DNA from: an uncultured Anaerolineales bacterium
GTDB taxonomy: Bacteria; Chloroflexota; Anaerolineae; Anaerolineales; UBA11657
Reading direction: 5' to 3'
DNA: 7,061 nt
Assembly: GCA_913040765.1 (NCBI GenBank)
Contig: CAJWIA010000075.1
Location: 1 to 7,061, forward strand
In this document: in pieces, positions 1-6,638 of the stretch
Position numbering within the stretch: the stretch's first letter is position 1
Layout: each line of letters starts with the position of its first letter
Notes under the pieces: model-generated
Told to the model about the DNA's origin: nothing
What the model saw: the letters and a program-made list of their open reading frames with translations, nothing else
Databases searched by the model: none
Program-made: the position numbers and the translations under genes

Positions 1-89
1 TAGTGTTGTTTATGTTGGGAGCATTCTTTTTAGCTAAAGTTGACGTAGCCAAGGGAGAGCAGTTAGCTAGAGATTATCTGACTAACTAA
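1..89 (+). CDS. C-terminal tail of a membrane protein (5'-truncated), possibly an MFS-type transporter
   Basis: An open frame with codons starting at position 3 runs in from the left edge and stops at TAA 87-89. The visible 28 residues begin VLFMLGAFFLAKVDVAKG and end ARDYLTN: a hydrophobic stretch of about 10 residues, then a polar, charged tail. This is what the end of a polytopic membrane protein looks like when the last helix finishes in the cytoplasm. The pattern of a final helix followed by a VDVxxG-like turn reminds me of the C-termini of UMF1-type major facilitator transporters, but 28 residues are too few to identify a family. It points the same way as the genes that follow, 59 bases upstream of the next one, with no clear terminator between, so it could be the first visible member of the same transcription unit. 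Confidence 0.55.
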   Translation, partial: VLFMLGAFFLAKVDVAKGEQLARDYLTN

Positions 90-135
90 ATGTAGTGCAT
101 ATCAAGTTTGAGCAAGCATTAAAGTATTGAGATAC

Positions 136-142
136 GGAAAGG
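136..142 (+). promoter_or_regulatory. Shine-Dalgarno site of the small membrane-anchored protein gene
   Basis: GGAAAGG lies 6 bases before the ATG at 149. It is one of the clearer ribosome-binding sites in the window and fixes the start of the gene. It suggests this gene can be translated independently of the upstream frame. Confidence 0.6.
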
Positions 143-148
143 TTATTT

Positions 149-649
149 ATGTTTGGAAAATATACAGATAAATATCTTATAGGCATTGTGGTTGGTTCTA
201 TAGTGCTTGTTATAACTTCGATGTTTATGGTGCAATCTATGCCAGAACCATCTTACAAAGATGGAATTTCACCTGAAAGTGTTGCGCACAATTATCTTTT
301 AGCTTTGCGTCAGGATGATTATGTACGTGCTTATGGCTATCTATCTATGCAGTTAGATGGTTATCCTCAAACTGCCGATGAATTTGAGGATTTGGTTTTG
401 AATAATTCTTGGGACTTCAGGATTGATGATAATGACAATGTGCAAACTGAAGTCATTGAAGTTGATATTGAAGATGATAGAGCCGGGGTTTTAGTGCGGG
501 AGACAACTTTCTACTCAGGGGGAATTTTTAGTGATGGGTATGATTCATCTACATTTCGTATGACTCTTCGGCTTGATAATGAAGTTTGGAAAATACGCTC
601 TGCGTCGCAATATTGGTCAAATTGTTTGAGTGATTCTAGTGCATGTTAG
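149..649 (+). CDS. Small single-pass membrane-anchored protein with a probable NTF2-like extracytoplasmic domain
   Basis: This 166-residue protein has one hydrophobic segment near its N-terminus (about residues 9-29, after the charged MFGKYTDK) and then a polar, strongly acidic domain. There is no lipobox cysteine and no clear cleavage site, so it is probably an uncleaved membrane anchor with the domain outside the cytoplasm. The domain starts with SPESVAHNYLLALRQDDYVRAYGYLS (41-66, split here only for description) and ends with strands around TFRMTLRLDNEVWKIRSA (135-152). That order, helices opening with a 'one round of x per protein' AY-type motif and a curved sheet finishing in a W-K-I strand, resembles NTF2/SnoaL-like and DUF4878-like domains, often found as accessory outer domains. 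The assignment is from pattern only. It lies 24 bases before the large membrane protein gene, so the two may work together. Function unknown. Confidence 0.85.
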   Translation: MFGKYTDKYLIGIVVGSIVLVITSMFMVQSMPEPSYKDGISPESVAHNYLLALRQDDYVRAYGYLSMQLDGYPQTADEFEDLVLNNSWDFRIDDNDNVQTEVIEVDIEDDRAGVLVRETTFYSGGIFSDGYDSSTFRMTLRLDNEVWKIRSASQYWSNCLSDSSAC

Positions 650-673
650 CTATATTTGCGATAATGGCGTGCG

Positions 674-2593
674 ATGAGTAGTGTACGTCGTTGGTACTTG
701 TTTGCAGTTTGCGCTGTAAGTATTCAGTCAGTGGCTTGGGCAGCAATTGTACTGTTGCGAGGTCTCCTTAATCCCAGGCTTCAAGCAGATTTTGAATTGA
801 TTTCGGTACAAATTGCTGTAATCATAATTGGCCTACCAATTTTTTTGTGGCATTGGGGTAGAGCGCGCGATCATTTTGTGAATCAAGCTGTGGATGGAGT
901 AGTAGATGTAGGACCTGCACCAATATATTTGTATTTAATGTTGTTGGGATTGATTGGACCTATTGTTGCCAATGCGATTACTCTGTTGGTTGCTTTATAT
1001 CACATAATATTAGGATCGTCCTCGAAGTTACTCCCAAATGGTATGGATTCATCCGAAGCTATTATCAGCTCTGTTGTTGCTTTGCTAGTGCTATCTATCT
1101 TGTCACTCTATTTTCGAAGACAGGAACGTGAAGAAATTGATTTAGATAGTAAAGAGAGTCAGGGGAGTGTTGCAGATGTAAGGCGCGGATATTTATTCTT
1201 ACTAAGTATTACGGGTCTATCACTTACAATTTACAGCTTGATAGGGCTACTGGATTGGATGTTGTTGCAGCTATTTGTGGACCAGACAGTTACTACGCTT
1301 ACTAATGCTGCTGCAATTGTGGGAAATGAAGTTGCTCGTCTATTGGTTGGCTTAATTCTCTGGCAATTGTCATGGGGTCGAGCCCAAGCTTTGTACCATT
1401 CTGGCTTACGAGATGAGCAAGAATCATCGGTGCGCAAGCTGTATCTCTACGTTTTAGTGTTTGTAGGCTCACTGGCAGTTGTTACTACTACAGCCACTGT
1501 TTTATCAGGTGTTCTACGTGCATGGCTTGGATTGGTTAATGATGGTGAAATTCACATAGCTGTTAGTTCGATAATTGGTTTTGGCATAGTGTGGTCATAT
1601 CATGCGTTTGTTTTGCATCATGATGCAAAACAAACGCATGATACATACAAAGAGGCGTACATTAGAAGGATTTATAGATATTTGCTAGCAACCATTGGTT
1701 TTGCTGTTGTACTGGTTGGTCTAGGGGGTGTGATAGATGTAATTATTCGCATGATATTTGAACAGAGATTAGGGAATCTACTGCGTGAACAAGTAGCTAA
1801 TGTCTCAGCTGCTCTGATGGCTGGACTACCAATTTGGTTATTATCATGGCGAAAGATACAGGAAGCATCCAAAGCTGACAATGATTTGGCTAAACTTGAG
1901 AGGACATCTGCAGTTAGAAAGGTTTATATTTATTTTTTCCTCTTTGTAGCCACAATGACCGTCCTCGCTAGTGGAGTTGCCATAGTATCTCAATTACTCA
2001 ATATATTTTTGGGAAACGCTTCGACAGACAATTTAGCCAATCTACTAGCTCACGCTATTTCTTATAGCTTAATTGCTGTTGCGGTTTGGTTATATCATCG
2101 CGCTCTTCTAAATGAAGATCGGATTCACAATATTGATGACCAAAAGCAAGTTGGAATGAATGGGGGTAGGGTGGTGATTTTTATGCCTGACGCCGATGAT
2201 ATTGGTGTTAGTCTGAACTCCACATTGGGTTTACAGTTTCCTGAGATTACCATAGCGTTGACCTATAGTGCAGAAGATCTTGCTGATTTGTCAGCTGCTG
2301 ATGTGGTTATCGCTCATTCTGACGATATTGGTGCTGTTGCAAATACTAAATCTCGTAAGTTGATAGTACCTTCTATTCCTAGTCATGAGTGGAACTTTAT
2401 TGGAACATCTTCTAGGTCAACACAGTCACAGATCAAAGACTGTATGAATGCCTTGCGACAAATTGTGTCTGGAGAAGAGATAAAACCATCACGTAGATTA
2501 AGCGGATGTGTACTTGCGGCATCAATAGTAGTTGGTGCCGTAATTTTATTGTCATTTGTGATGCCGTTTATTATGTTTGTCACTGGGATGTGA
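674..2593 (+). CDS. Large polytopic membrane protein built of DUF5671-like repeats with a C-terminal alpha/beta-like domain
   Basis: The 639-residue product contains six tandem units of about 77-86 residues. Each opens with a basic-aromatic motif (SVRRWYLF 3, PIYLYLML 83, DVRRGYLFLL 168, SVRKLYLYVL 252, YIRRIYRYLL 329, AVRKVYIYFF 413) and carries two hydrophobic segments. Odd units end in an SWGRA/HWGRA/SWRK-type motif and even units in a YHAF/YHRA-type motif, so the repeat is really three copies of a four-helix module. This fits the DUF5671 family known from Chloroflexota; the family name is from memory. Residues about 497-600 are polar, beginning GGRVVIFMPDADDIG, with alternating strands and helices (VVIFM, ITIALTY, DVVIAHS, KLIVPS), suggesting a Rossmann-like cytoplasmic domain. 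A last hydrophobic segment covers about 611-637. The frame is closed upstream by TAA 662-664, so 674 is the first start, though no good ribosome-binding site precedes it. A perfect palindrome lies at codons 309-324. No enzymatic motif is recognised; role unknown. Confidence 0.85.
   Translation: MSSVRRWYLFAVCAVSIQSVAWAAIVLLRGLLNPRLQADFELISVQIAVIIIGLPIFLWHWGRARDHFVNQAVDGVVDVGPAPIYLYLMLLGLIGPIVANAITLLVALYHIILGSSSKLLPNGMDSSEAIISSVVALLVLSILSLYFRRQEREEIDLDSKESQGSVADVRRGYLFLLSITGLSLTIYSLIGLLDWMLLQLFVDQTVTTLTNAAAIVGNEVARLLVGLILWQLSWGRAQALYHSGLRDEQESSVRKLYLYVLVFVGSLAVVTTTATVLSGVLRAWLGLVNDGEIHIAVSSIIGFGIVWSYHAFVLHHDAKQTHDTYKEAYIRRIYRYLLATIGFAVVLVGLGGVIDVIIRMIFEQRLGNLLREQVANVSAALMAGLPIWLLSWRKIQEASKADNDLAKLERTSAVRKVYIYFFLFVATMTVLASGVAIVSQLLNIFLGNASTDNLANLLAHAISYSLIAVAVWLYHRALLNEDRIHNIDDQKQVGMNGGRVVIFMPDADDIGVSLNSTLGLQFPEITIALTYSAEDLADLSAADVVIAHSDDIGAVANTKSRKLIVPSIPSHEWNFIGTSSRSTQSQIKDCMNALRQIVSGEEIKPSRRLSGCVLAASIVVGAVILLSFVMPFIMFVTGM
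1598..1643. repeat. Perfect 46-base palindrome with no spacer, inside a coding sequence
   Basis: The 23-base left arm starts TATCATGCGTTTG and the right arm ends CAAACGCATGATA. The centre falls between 1620 and 1621 (GCATCA|TGATGC). Every base pairs; symmetry breaks at 1597/1644 (A opposite C). As RNA it can form a 21-bp stem with the 4-base loop CATG. It encodes the end of the second helix of repeat unit 4 and the following linker (YHAFVLHHDAKQTHDT), and the frame stays open. The distance from unit 4 to unit 5 (77 residues) is the shortest of all units, so it does not look like an inserted element. Confidence 0.97.
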
Positions 2594-2619
2594 TGAGCTT
2601 ATAGTAAAACCTACTTTTT

Positions 2620-2623
2620 GGAG
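2620..2623 (+). promoter_or_regulatory. Shine-Dalgarno site deciding a GTG start
   Basis: GGAG sits 6 bases before GTG 2630. The longest frame would begin at TTG 2618, but that codon overlaps this site and has no ribosome-binding site of its own. The GTG start also places the GxGxxG fold at the usual distance from the N-terminus. An ATG at 2628 is out of frame. Confidence 0.65.
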
Positions 2624-2629
2624 AATAAT

Positions 2630-3526
2630 GTGAGTAGATCTATCGGATTTATTGGTTTAGGTGCAATGGGTACAGGTATGGCTCTGAATCTTCTTAGAGC
2701 TGGGTTCGAACTACATATATGGAATCGTTCTGCTAGTAAGATGGATACACTATTAGAGGAAGGTGCTATTTTTGCAGCAAATCCATCGGAACTAGCTAAT
2801 TCTTCCGAAATATCTATTATATGTGTCAGTGATACTCCGGATGTGGAATCCGTAGTACTTGGTCATGATGGCATTATTCATGGAGTGCAGCCGGGTTCTT
2901 TAGTAATTGATACTAGTACCATTAGTCCTAAAGCAACACGTAATATTTCAGCACGACTAAGGGAAAGTGATGTGCACATGTTGGATGCTCCTATAAGTGG
3001 GGGTCCCGAGGGTGCTGCGAAGGGTAGTCTTAGTATTATGGTGGGTGGTGACACTGATCAAGTAAGACGCGCTATGCCTGTTTTGGAAGTTGTGGGTGAC
3101 AATATTACTCATGTAGGCAATTCTGGTGATGGTCAGTTGGTTAAGTTGGTCAACCAGATTTTAGTGGTGGGTAATGCACTTGCAATGAGTGAAGCTTTGC
3201 TTTTTGCACAAGCTGCTGGTCTTGATTTGAATAAAACTTTAGAAGCTGTTTCTAGTGGGGCTGCCGGGAGCTGGATGCTGAGCATGCGTGGCCCACAAAT
3301 TCTTGCACGTGATTGGAGACCTGGTTTTACAATAGATCTGCAGCAAAAGGATTTGCGCATAGCATTAATGGCGGCTGATGAACTTGGAGTACCGGTTCAG
3401 ATCACCAGCATAGCATTTCATTACTATAGGTTACTACAAGAGCAGGGATTAGGATCGGAAGGTAATCATGCTTTGATTAAGGCTTTTGAACGTCTTACTA
3501 ATATAGTCGTGGGTGCTCACTTGTGA
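2630..3526 (+). CDS. NAD(P)-dependent oxidoreductase, 3-hydroxyisobutyrate dehydrogenase / beta-hydroxyacid dehydrogenase family
   Basis: This 298-residue protein, a normal length for the family, reversibly oxidises a beta-hydroxyacid or reduces a semialdehyde such as glyoxylate, succinic semialdehyde or tartronate semialdehyde. Numbering from GTG 2630, the nucleotide-binding motif GLGAMG is at 9-14, and the second strand ends WNRS (31-34). An arginine there instead of an acidic residue suggests NADPH preference (inference from the glyoxylate-reductase branch). The substrate-binding signature DAPISGGPEGAAKG is at 119-132. The catalytic lysine lies in GDGQLVKLVNQ (K172, N175). The C-terminal helical domain carries the usual KDLRIAL and ELGVPVQIT segments. 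No key residue is missing, so it should be active; the substrate cannot be read from the sequence. It follows the membrane protein gene by 36 bases and precedes the quinone oxidoreductase by 49, all on the same strand. A TTG start at 2618 (302 residues) is possible but less likely. Confidence 0.93.
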   Translation: MSRSIGFIGLGAMGTGMALNLLRAGFELHIWNRSASKMDTLLEEGAIFAANPSELANSSEISIICVSDTPDVESVVLGHDGIIHGVQPGSLVIDTSTISPKATRNISARLRESDVHMLDAPISGGPEGAAKGSLSIMVGGDTDQVRRAMPVLEVVGDNITHVGNSGDGQLVKLVNQILVVGNALAMSEALLFAQAAGLDLNKTLEAVSSGAAGSWMLSMRGPQILARDWRPGFTIDLQQKDLRIALMAADELGVPVQITSIAFHYYRLLQEQGLGSEGNHALIKAFERLTNIVVGAHL

Positions 3527-3528
3527 CC

Positions 3529-3569
3529 CAGGTATTCACCTGTGTGGTTTGTGATTCCCAACTATTGGG
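3529..3569 (+). promoter_or_regulatory. Two small hairpins in the gap before the quinone oxidoreductase gene
   Basis: CAGGT (3529-3533) pairs with ACCTG (3538-3542) around ATTC. CCCAA (3557-3561) pairs with TTGGG (3565-3569) around CTA. The second stem ends 6 bases before ATG 3576 and covers the only G-rich stretch that could act as a ribosome-binding site. No T-tract follows either stem, so they are not convincing terminators. Short stems of this size also occur by chance. Confidence 0.3.
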
Positions 3570-3575
3570 TTCGGC

Positions 3576-4553
3576 ATGAGAGCAATTCAGGTTGTAGATG
3601 ATGAGGCAAGAACATTAGTATGGGGAAATGTCTCAAATCCAGTATGTGGTAGAGAGGAAGTTCTGGTAGATGTATGTGCTGCTGCTCTCAACCGTGCCGA
3701 TCTATTACAACGTGCTGGTAAATATCCTCCTCCTTCTGGAGCTTCGACAATATTGGGGTTAGAGATTGCTGGCAGGATATCTATGCTAGGTGATAAGGTG
3801 CATGACTGGGAGTTAGGTGATCGAGTTTGTGCTTTGCTGCCAGGTGGTGGATATGCTGAGAGCGCAGTAGTGCCTGCGGCAATGCTTATGCCTATTCCTG
3901 AGGATTGGAGCTATGAACAAGCAGCTTCTCTGCCAGAATGTTTTTTGACAGCTTTTGCAAATATTTATATTGAAGCTGGATTGGAATCTGGAGAATCTCT
4001 TCTTGTACATGGCGGTGCAAGTGGTGTCGGCACAGCTGCTATTCAGCTTGCATCTATCACAGGCAATCCTGTCTTTGTGACAGCGAGTAGCTTAGAAAAG
4101 GTGACTGCCTGTACACAGTTAGGGGCTGATTTGGCAATTAATTATCGGAAATATGATTTTGTTGAACAAGTACATAGCTATACTAATGGCAAGGGTGTAG
4201 ATGTGATTATGGATATAGTTGCTGGAAGCTATATGGAGCGTAATATAAAGATATTGAAATCTCAAGGACGATTAGTGGTTATAAGCACCTTGGGAGGAGT
4301 CCGTGCAGAAATTGATTTGGGTGAGTTAATGAGACGACGAGCACGGATTATAGGCTCCGTTTTACGTAGTCGTTCCATTCTAGAGAAGATTGAAATAAAA
4401 CAGCGCTTCATGGACTTATTTTGGCCTCATGTTGTTTCGGGCAAAATATTGCCAGTAATTGACTCGATATATCCTGTTGGTCAGGCCATGTTCGCACATC
4501 AGCATATGCAGGAAAATAGAAACATAGGCAAGATAGTGCTAAAGATACAGTGA
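3576..4553 (+). CDS. Zinc-independent NAD(P)H quinone oxidoreductase, PIG3-type medium-chain dehydrogenase/reductase
   Basis: This 325-residue cytoplasmic enzyme belongs to the medium-chain reductase superfamily and should reduce quinones or related electrophiles with NADPH. The N-terminal GroES-like domain has the PIG3 signature NRADLLQRAGKYPPP (39-53) and LGLEIAGRI (60-68). The expected zinc-ligand pattern of alcohol dehydrogenases is absent. The Rossmann domain has HGGASGVGTAAIQLA (145-159), then SSLEK (171-175), where the lysine probably contacts the NADPH phosphate, and GADLAINY (183-190). The ending, VIDSIYPVGQAMFAHQHM followed by IGKIVL, is typical of the family. Length and motifs are complete. 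The ATG at 3576 has only a weak G-rich upstream stretch, which may be held in a short hairpin. The stop codon overlaps the next gene's start, so the two are probably translationally coupled. Physiological substrate unknown; crotonyl-CoA reductase-like or other relatives are less likely. Confidence 0.93.
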   Translation: MRAIQVVDDEARTLVWGNVSNPVCGREEVLVDVCAAALNRADLLQRAGKYPPPSGASTILGLEIAGRISMLGDKVHDWELGDRVCALLPGGGYAESAVVPAAMLMPIPEDWSYEQAASLPECFLTAFANIYIEAGLESGESLLVHGGASGVGTAAIQLASITGNPVFVTASSLEKVTACTQLGADLAINYRKYDFVEQVHSYTNGKGVDVIMDIVAGSYMERNIKILKSQGRLVVISTLGGVRAEIDLGELMRRRARIIGSVLRSRSILEKIEIKQRFMDLFWPHVVSGKILPVIDSIYPVGQAMFAHQHMQENRNIGKIVLKIQ

Positions 4554-6406
4554 TTAGCAACAAATACTCCTCGAGATGGTCAAAACAAACAGTGCTTTAC
4601 ACGTGTCTAGTAGCTGTATTGTTACTGAGTTTTGGCCTCCGCTTATTTAGGATACAGCATCATAATATCTGGGGTGATGAAGCATTTAGTATAGCTTTTA
4701 GTAAGCAAGCGCTAAATTTGGTATTGTCATCTGGCGCAGAAACCCACCCGCCTTTATATCACGCCTTGTTACATATATGGATGTCTCTTGTGGGAGATAG
4801 TATGTTCTCGCTGCGCTATTTTTCTGTTTTACCCGGTGTGACTATCATAGCAATTGTTTTTGCGATAGGACGTAGATTGATGGATGATCAGATTGGTCTA
4901 ATAAGCGCTGTGATGATGGGGGTTTCTAGTTTTGCTGTTTATTATAGCCAGGAAGCAAGAATGTACTCGTTGGTTGCATGTTTCTGTGCAATAGCATTAT
5001 ATGGTCATCTACGATGGGAGCTGAGACATAGTAGTAGATGGCTAATCGCATTTGTTGTAAGTATGCTAGCAGCTGTTTTTACTCATTATTATTCGTTTCT
5101 TGTTTTACTAGCCCAGAATATGTATATGTTTCAACAGCGTAAGAAAAATTTGGAGCAATGGCGCAAATGGATGTGGGTTCAGGCAGTTATATTCATAATA
5201 TATATGCCATGGGCTTTGACTCAGCTGGATTTTATAACTGCTAAAGCAAGTGCCCGATGGCAGGAGCTTGGTATTGGTGGTATGAACACTGTCTGGGTTG
5301 GAACCCTGATGGCTTTTGGTGTTGGAGAAACTGTTGCAACATATGGGCAATGGTTAGGTATGCTGTTGTTGATTCCACTGGCTACAGGGCTACGAAGCAG
5401 CAGTTCTGGCACTCAACAACGGACTGCAGTTTTTTACTGGTTGACTGTGCCATTGGTCGCTGCATTTATAGTTGCACCACTGATGCCTTTTTATTATTCA
5501 CGCTATCTTATTGTTGTACTACCTGCGTACTTATTACTTTTGGCAAATGGTTTTAGGTCCAATAACACCCTATTAGGGGGTTCATGGCTAATTTTGTTTG
5601 CAGTCGTTAATGTGATGTCCCTAAAAAACTATTTTTACGACCAACAATATGCCAAAGGTGGTTATGGAGATCTAATAGCATACATTCAAGATCATCGTAC
5701 AGATGGGGATGGGATTCTATTACAGAATGGTGCTCAGGCACCTCTATATGAATACTATCAGATCCCAGAAATGAAATCATATAATATGCCTCCATGGGAT
5801 GATTCTGAGATGCAGCCATTGCTAGAACTGGTTAGTTCTCAACATCAAAGAATTTGGCTAATTATGTATGGTGATGCAGCGGGTTATGATCCCGAACACA
5901 TGTTAGAAGGATGGTTGCACCAGCGTGCATTTCGCTCATATCATGGTGATTATGTTGATGGTAGCCTTGATTTGTTCGTACAGAGTGAGATTGTGCCCGG
6001 CAGCGTGCCCGAGGTACGCTTCGGCGACATGATTGCACTCATCGGGTTTGGTCATGCTGAGAGTGTGCCCACACCAGGAGGCACGCTGCCGGTTTCGCTA
6101 GCGTGGCGGGCACTGCGCTCGATGGAGCTTGACTATACCGTGTTTATACATCTTGTGGATAGAAATGGCAAATTGTGGGCGCAGGCGGATAGCCAGCCCG
6201 TGGGCGGAACGCACCCGACTTCGAGTTGGCAGCTGGGTGAGACCGTGATTGACCGTGTCGCATTGCTGCTGGCCGCTGAAATGCCGCCCGGTGAATACCG
6301 GCTACAAGCAGGTTGGTACGAGTTGGCTAGTATGGAGCGATTACCTGCATCCGGTAAGGATAATATGTACGACAGGGTAGATCTTGGAATCGTTGAAATT
6401 CCATAA
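4550..6406 (+). CDS. Polytopic family-39-type glycosyltransferase (ArnT/PMT-like) with C-terminal beta-sandwich module
   Basis: This 618-residue GT-C-fold enzyme probably transfers a sugar from a polyprenyl-phosphate donor to a lipid or protein on the outer membrane face. After a first helix (about 14-33) the outer loop carries the catalytic-type acidic pair in IWGDEAFS (D43, E44), then THPPLYH (65-71), SLRYF (87-91) and QEARMY (134-139), all typical of GT39-like enzymes. About ten or more hydrophobic segments reach residue 357, with YYSRYL at 315-320. Residues about 360-480 form a soluble domain. Residues about 487-618 form a beta-rich module (FGDMIALIGFG, DYTVFIHLVD, QPVGGTHPTSSW, PPGEYRLQAGWY) commonly attached to Chloroflexota glycosyltransferases. 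Translation starts at GTG 4550, which overlaps the preceding TGA (GTGA), so coupling is likely; a separate ribosome-binding site is weak. GC jumps from about 40-48% to about 60% near codon 481. Donor and acceptor are unknown. Confidence 0.9.
   Translation: MISNKYSSRWSKQTVLYTCLVAVLLLSFGLRLFRIQHHNIWGDEAFSIAFSKQALNLVLSSGAETHPPLYHALLHIWMSLVGDSMFSLRYFSVLPGVTIIAIVFAIGRRLMDDQIGLISAVMMGVSSFAVYYSQEARMYSLVACFCAIALYGHLRWELRHSSRWLIAFVVSMLAAVFTHYYSFLVLLAQNMYMFQQRKKNLEQWRKWMWVQAVIFIIYMPWALTQLDFITAKASARWQELGIGGMNTVWVGTLMAFGVGETVATYGQWLGMLLLIPLATGLRSSSSGTQQRTAVFYWLTVPLVAAFIVAPLMPFYYSRYLIVVLPAYLLLLANGFRSNNTLLGGSWLILFAVVNVMSLKNYFYDQQYAKGGYGDLIAYIQDHRTDGDGILLQNGAQAPLYEYYQIPEMKSYNMPPWDDSEMQPLLELVSSQHQRIWLIMYGDAAGYDPEHMLEGWLHQRAFRSYHGDYVDGSLDLFVQSEIVPGSVPEVRFGDMIALIGFGHAESVPTPGGTLPVSLAWRALRSMELDYTVFIHLVDRNGKLWAQADSQPVGGTHPTSSWQLGETVIDRVALLLAAEMPPGEYRLQAGWYELASMERLPASGKDNMYDRVDLGIVEIP
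5990..6350 (+). other. GC-rich segment coinciding with the C-terminal module of the glycosyltransferase
   Basis: Counting by hand, 60-base blocks from 6001 have about 58, 70, 42, 68, 62 and 52% GC. Blocks just before have 45-48%, and a block in the membrane region (5101-5160) has 33%. Codons change too, with many GTG, CCC, GCG and CGC. The change begins within a few codons of the predicted domain boundary (residue about 481) and fades before the stop codon. It may mark a module acquired or converted from another gene. Confidence 0.7.
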
Positions 6407-6420
6407 AACAAATAATAGAT

Positions 6421-6450
6421 TATTAGTAATGCTAGATCATGTTACTGATA
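6421..6450. repeat. AT-rich inverted repeat just after the glycosyltransferase gene
   Basis: TATTAGTAA (6421-6429) can pair with TTACTGATA (6442-6450), with one G-U pair, around a 12-base loop. It starts 14 bases after the stop codon. It is AT-rich and no T-tract follows, so it is at best a weak 3' end structure and not a proper intrinsic terminator. The rest of the 6407-6510 stretch shows nothing that I can identify. Confidence 0.25.
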
Positions 6451-6513
6451 TGTAGATTTCAATCCAGGCATTTATAGCAATTGCAAGAATTGCCTTTGGC
6501 GCTGGAATTAATG

Positions 6514-6541
6514 TTGCATCTAGACATAATTAGAGTATAAT
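6514..6541 (+). promoter_or_regulatory. Candidate sigma-70-type promoter for the secreted protein gene
   Basis: A perfect -10 hexamer TATAAT (6536-6541) lies 16 bases after TTGCAT (6514-6519), which matches only TTG of the -35 consensus. Transcription would begin near 6548 and leave a leader of about 90 bases before ATG 6639. It is the best promoter-like site in the only sizeable gap of the window. In AT-rich DNA a TATAAT by chance is common. Confidence 0.4.
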
Positions 6542-6628
6542 CAATTCAGGAAAGTCTTTAGAGGTTGACTGCGACATAATTATTCTGAAATAACTTTATT
6601 GACGTGTCGATTGGTCACGTTGTTCAAA

Positions 6629-6634
6629 AAGGGA
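6629..6634 (+). promoter_or_regulatory. Shine-Dalgarno site of the secreted protein gene
   Basis: AAGGGA ends 4 bases before ATG 6639 (6 bases counting from the AGG core). It favours 6639 over the paired ATG codons at 6681 and 6684, which have only a weak GAG upstream. Confidence 0.5.
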
Positions 6635-6638
6635 TTTA

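Noticed and set aside
108..136. TTGAGC followed by GATACG as a promoter for the first complete gene
   Set aside because: The -10 match is poor, and the upstream gene's end is close enough for read-through transcription.
1598..1643. Palindrome as an inserted palindromic element of the kind seen inside rickettsial genes
   Set aside because: The spacing between neighbouring protein repeats is not lengthened here, so nothing appears to have been inserted, and no second copy occurs in the window.
5257..5556. A 99-codon + strand frame and several - strand frames of 60-90 codons throughout the window
   Set aside because: All overlap well-supported genes in other frames, lack ribosome-binding sites and give Trp/Cys- or Ser/Pro-rich products with no family likeness.
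5568..5581. CCCTATTAGGG-type small stem
   Set aside because: Four to five base pairs inside the glycosyltransferase gene, with no other sign of function.
6441..6480. A stretch with a TTTCAATCC segment looking like a tRNA T-loop
   Set aside because: No paired T-stem, anticodon arm or acceptor stem could be placed around it.
6464..6499. Imperfect stem CCAGGCA / TGCC..TGG, with an alternative GCAATT/AATTGC stem, as a terminator
   Set aside because: The loop is long or the stem weak, and no T-tract follows. It does not support a terminator call.
6565..6604. TTGACT (6565-6570) and TTGACG (6599-6604) as -35 boxes
   Set aside because: Neither has a reasonable -10 hexamer at 16-18 bases; the TATAAT at 6536 lies upstream of both.
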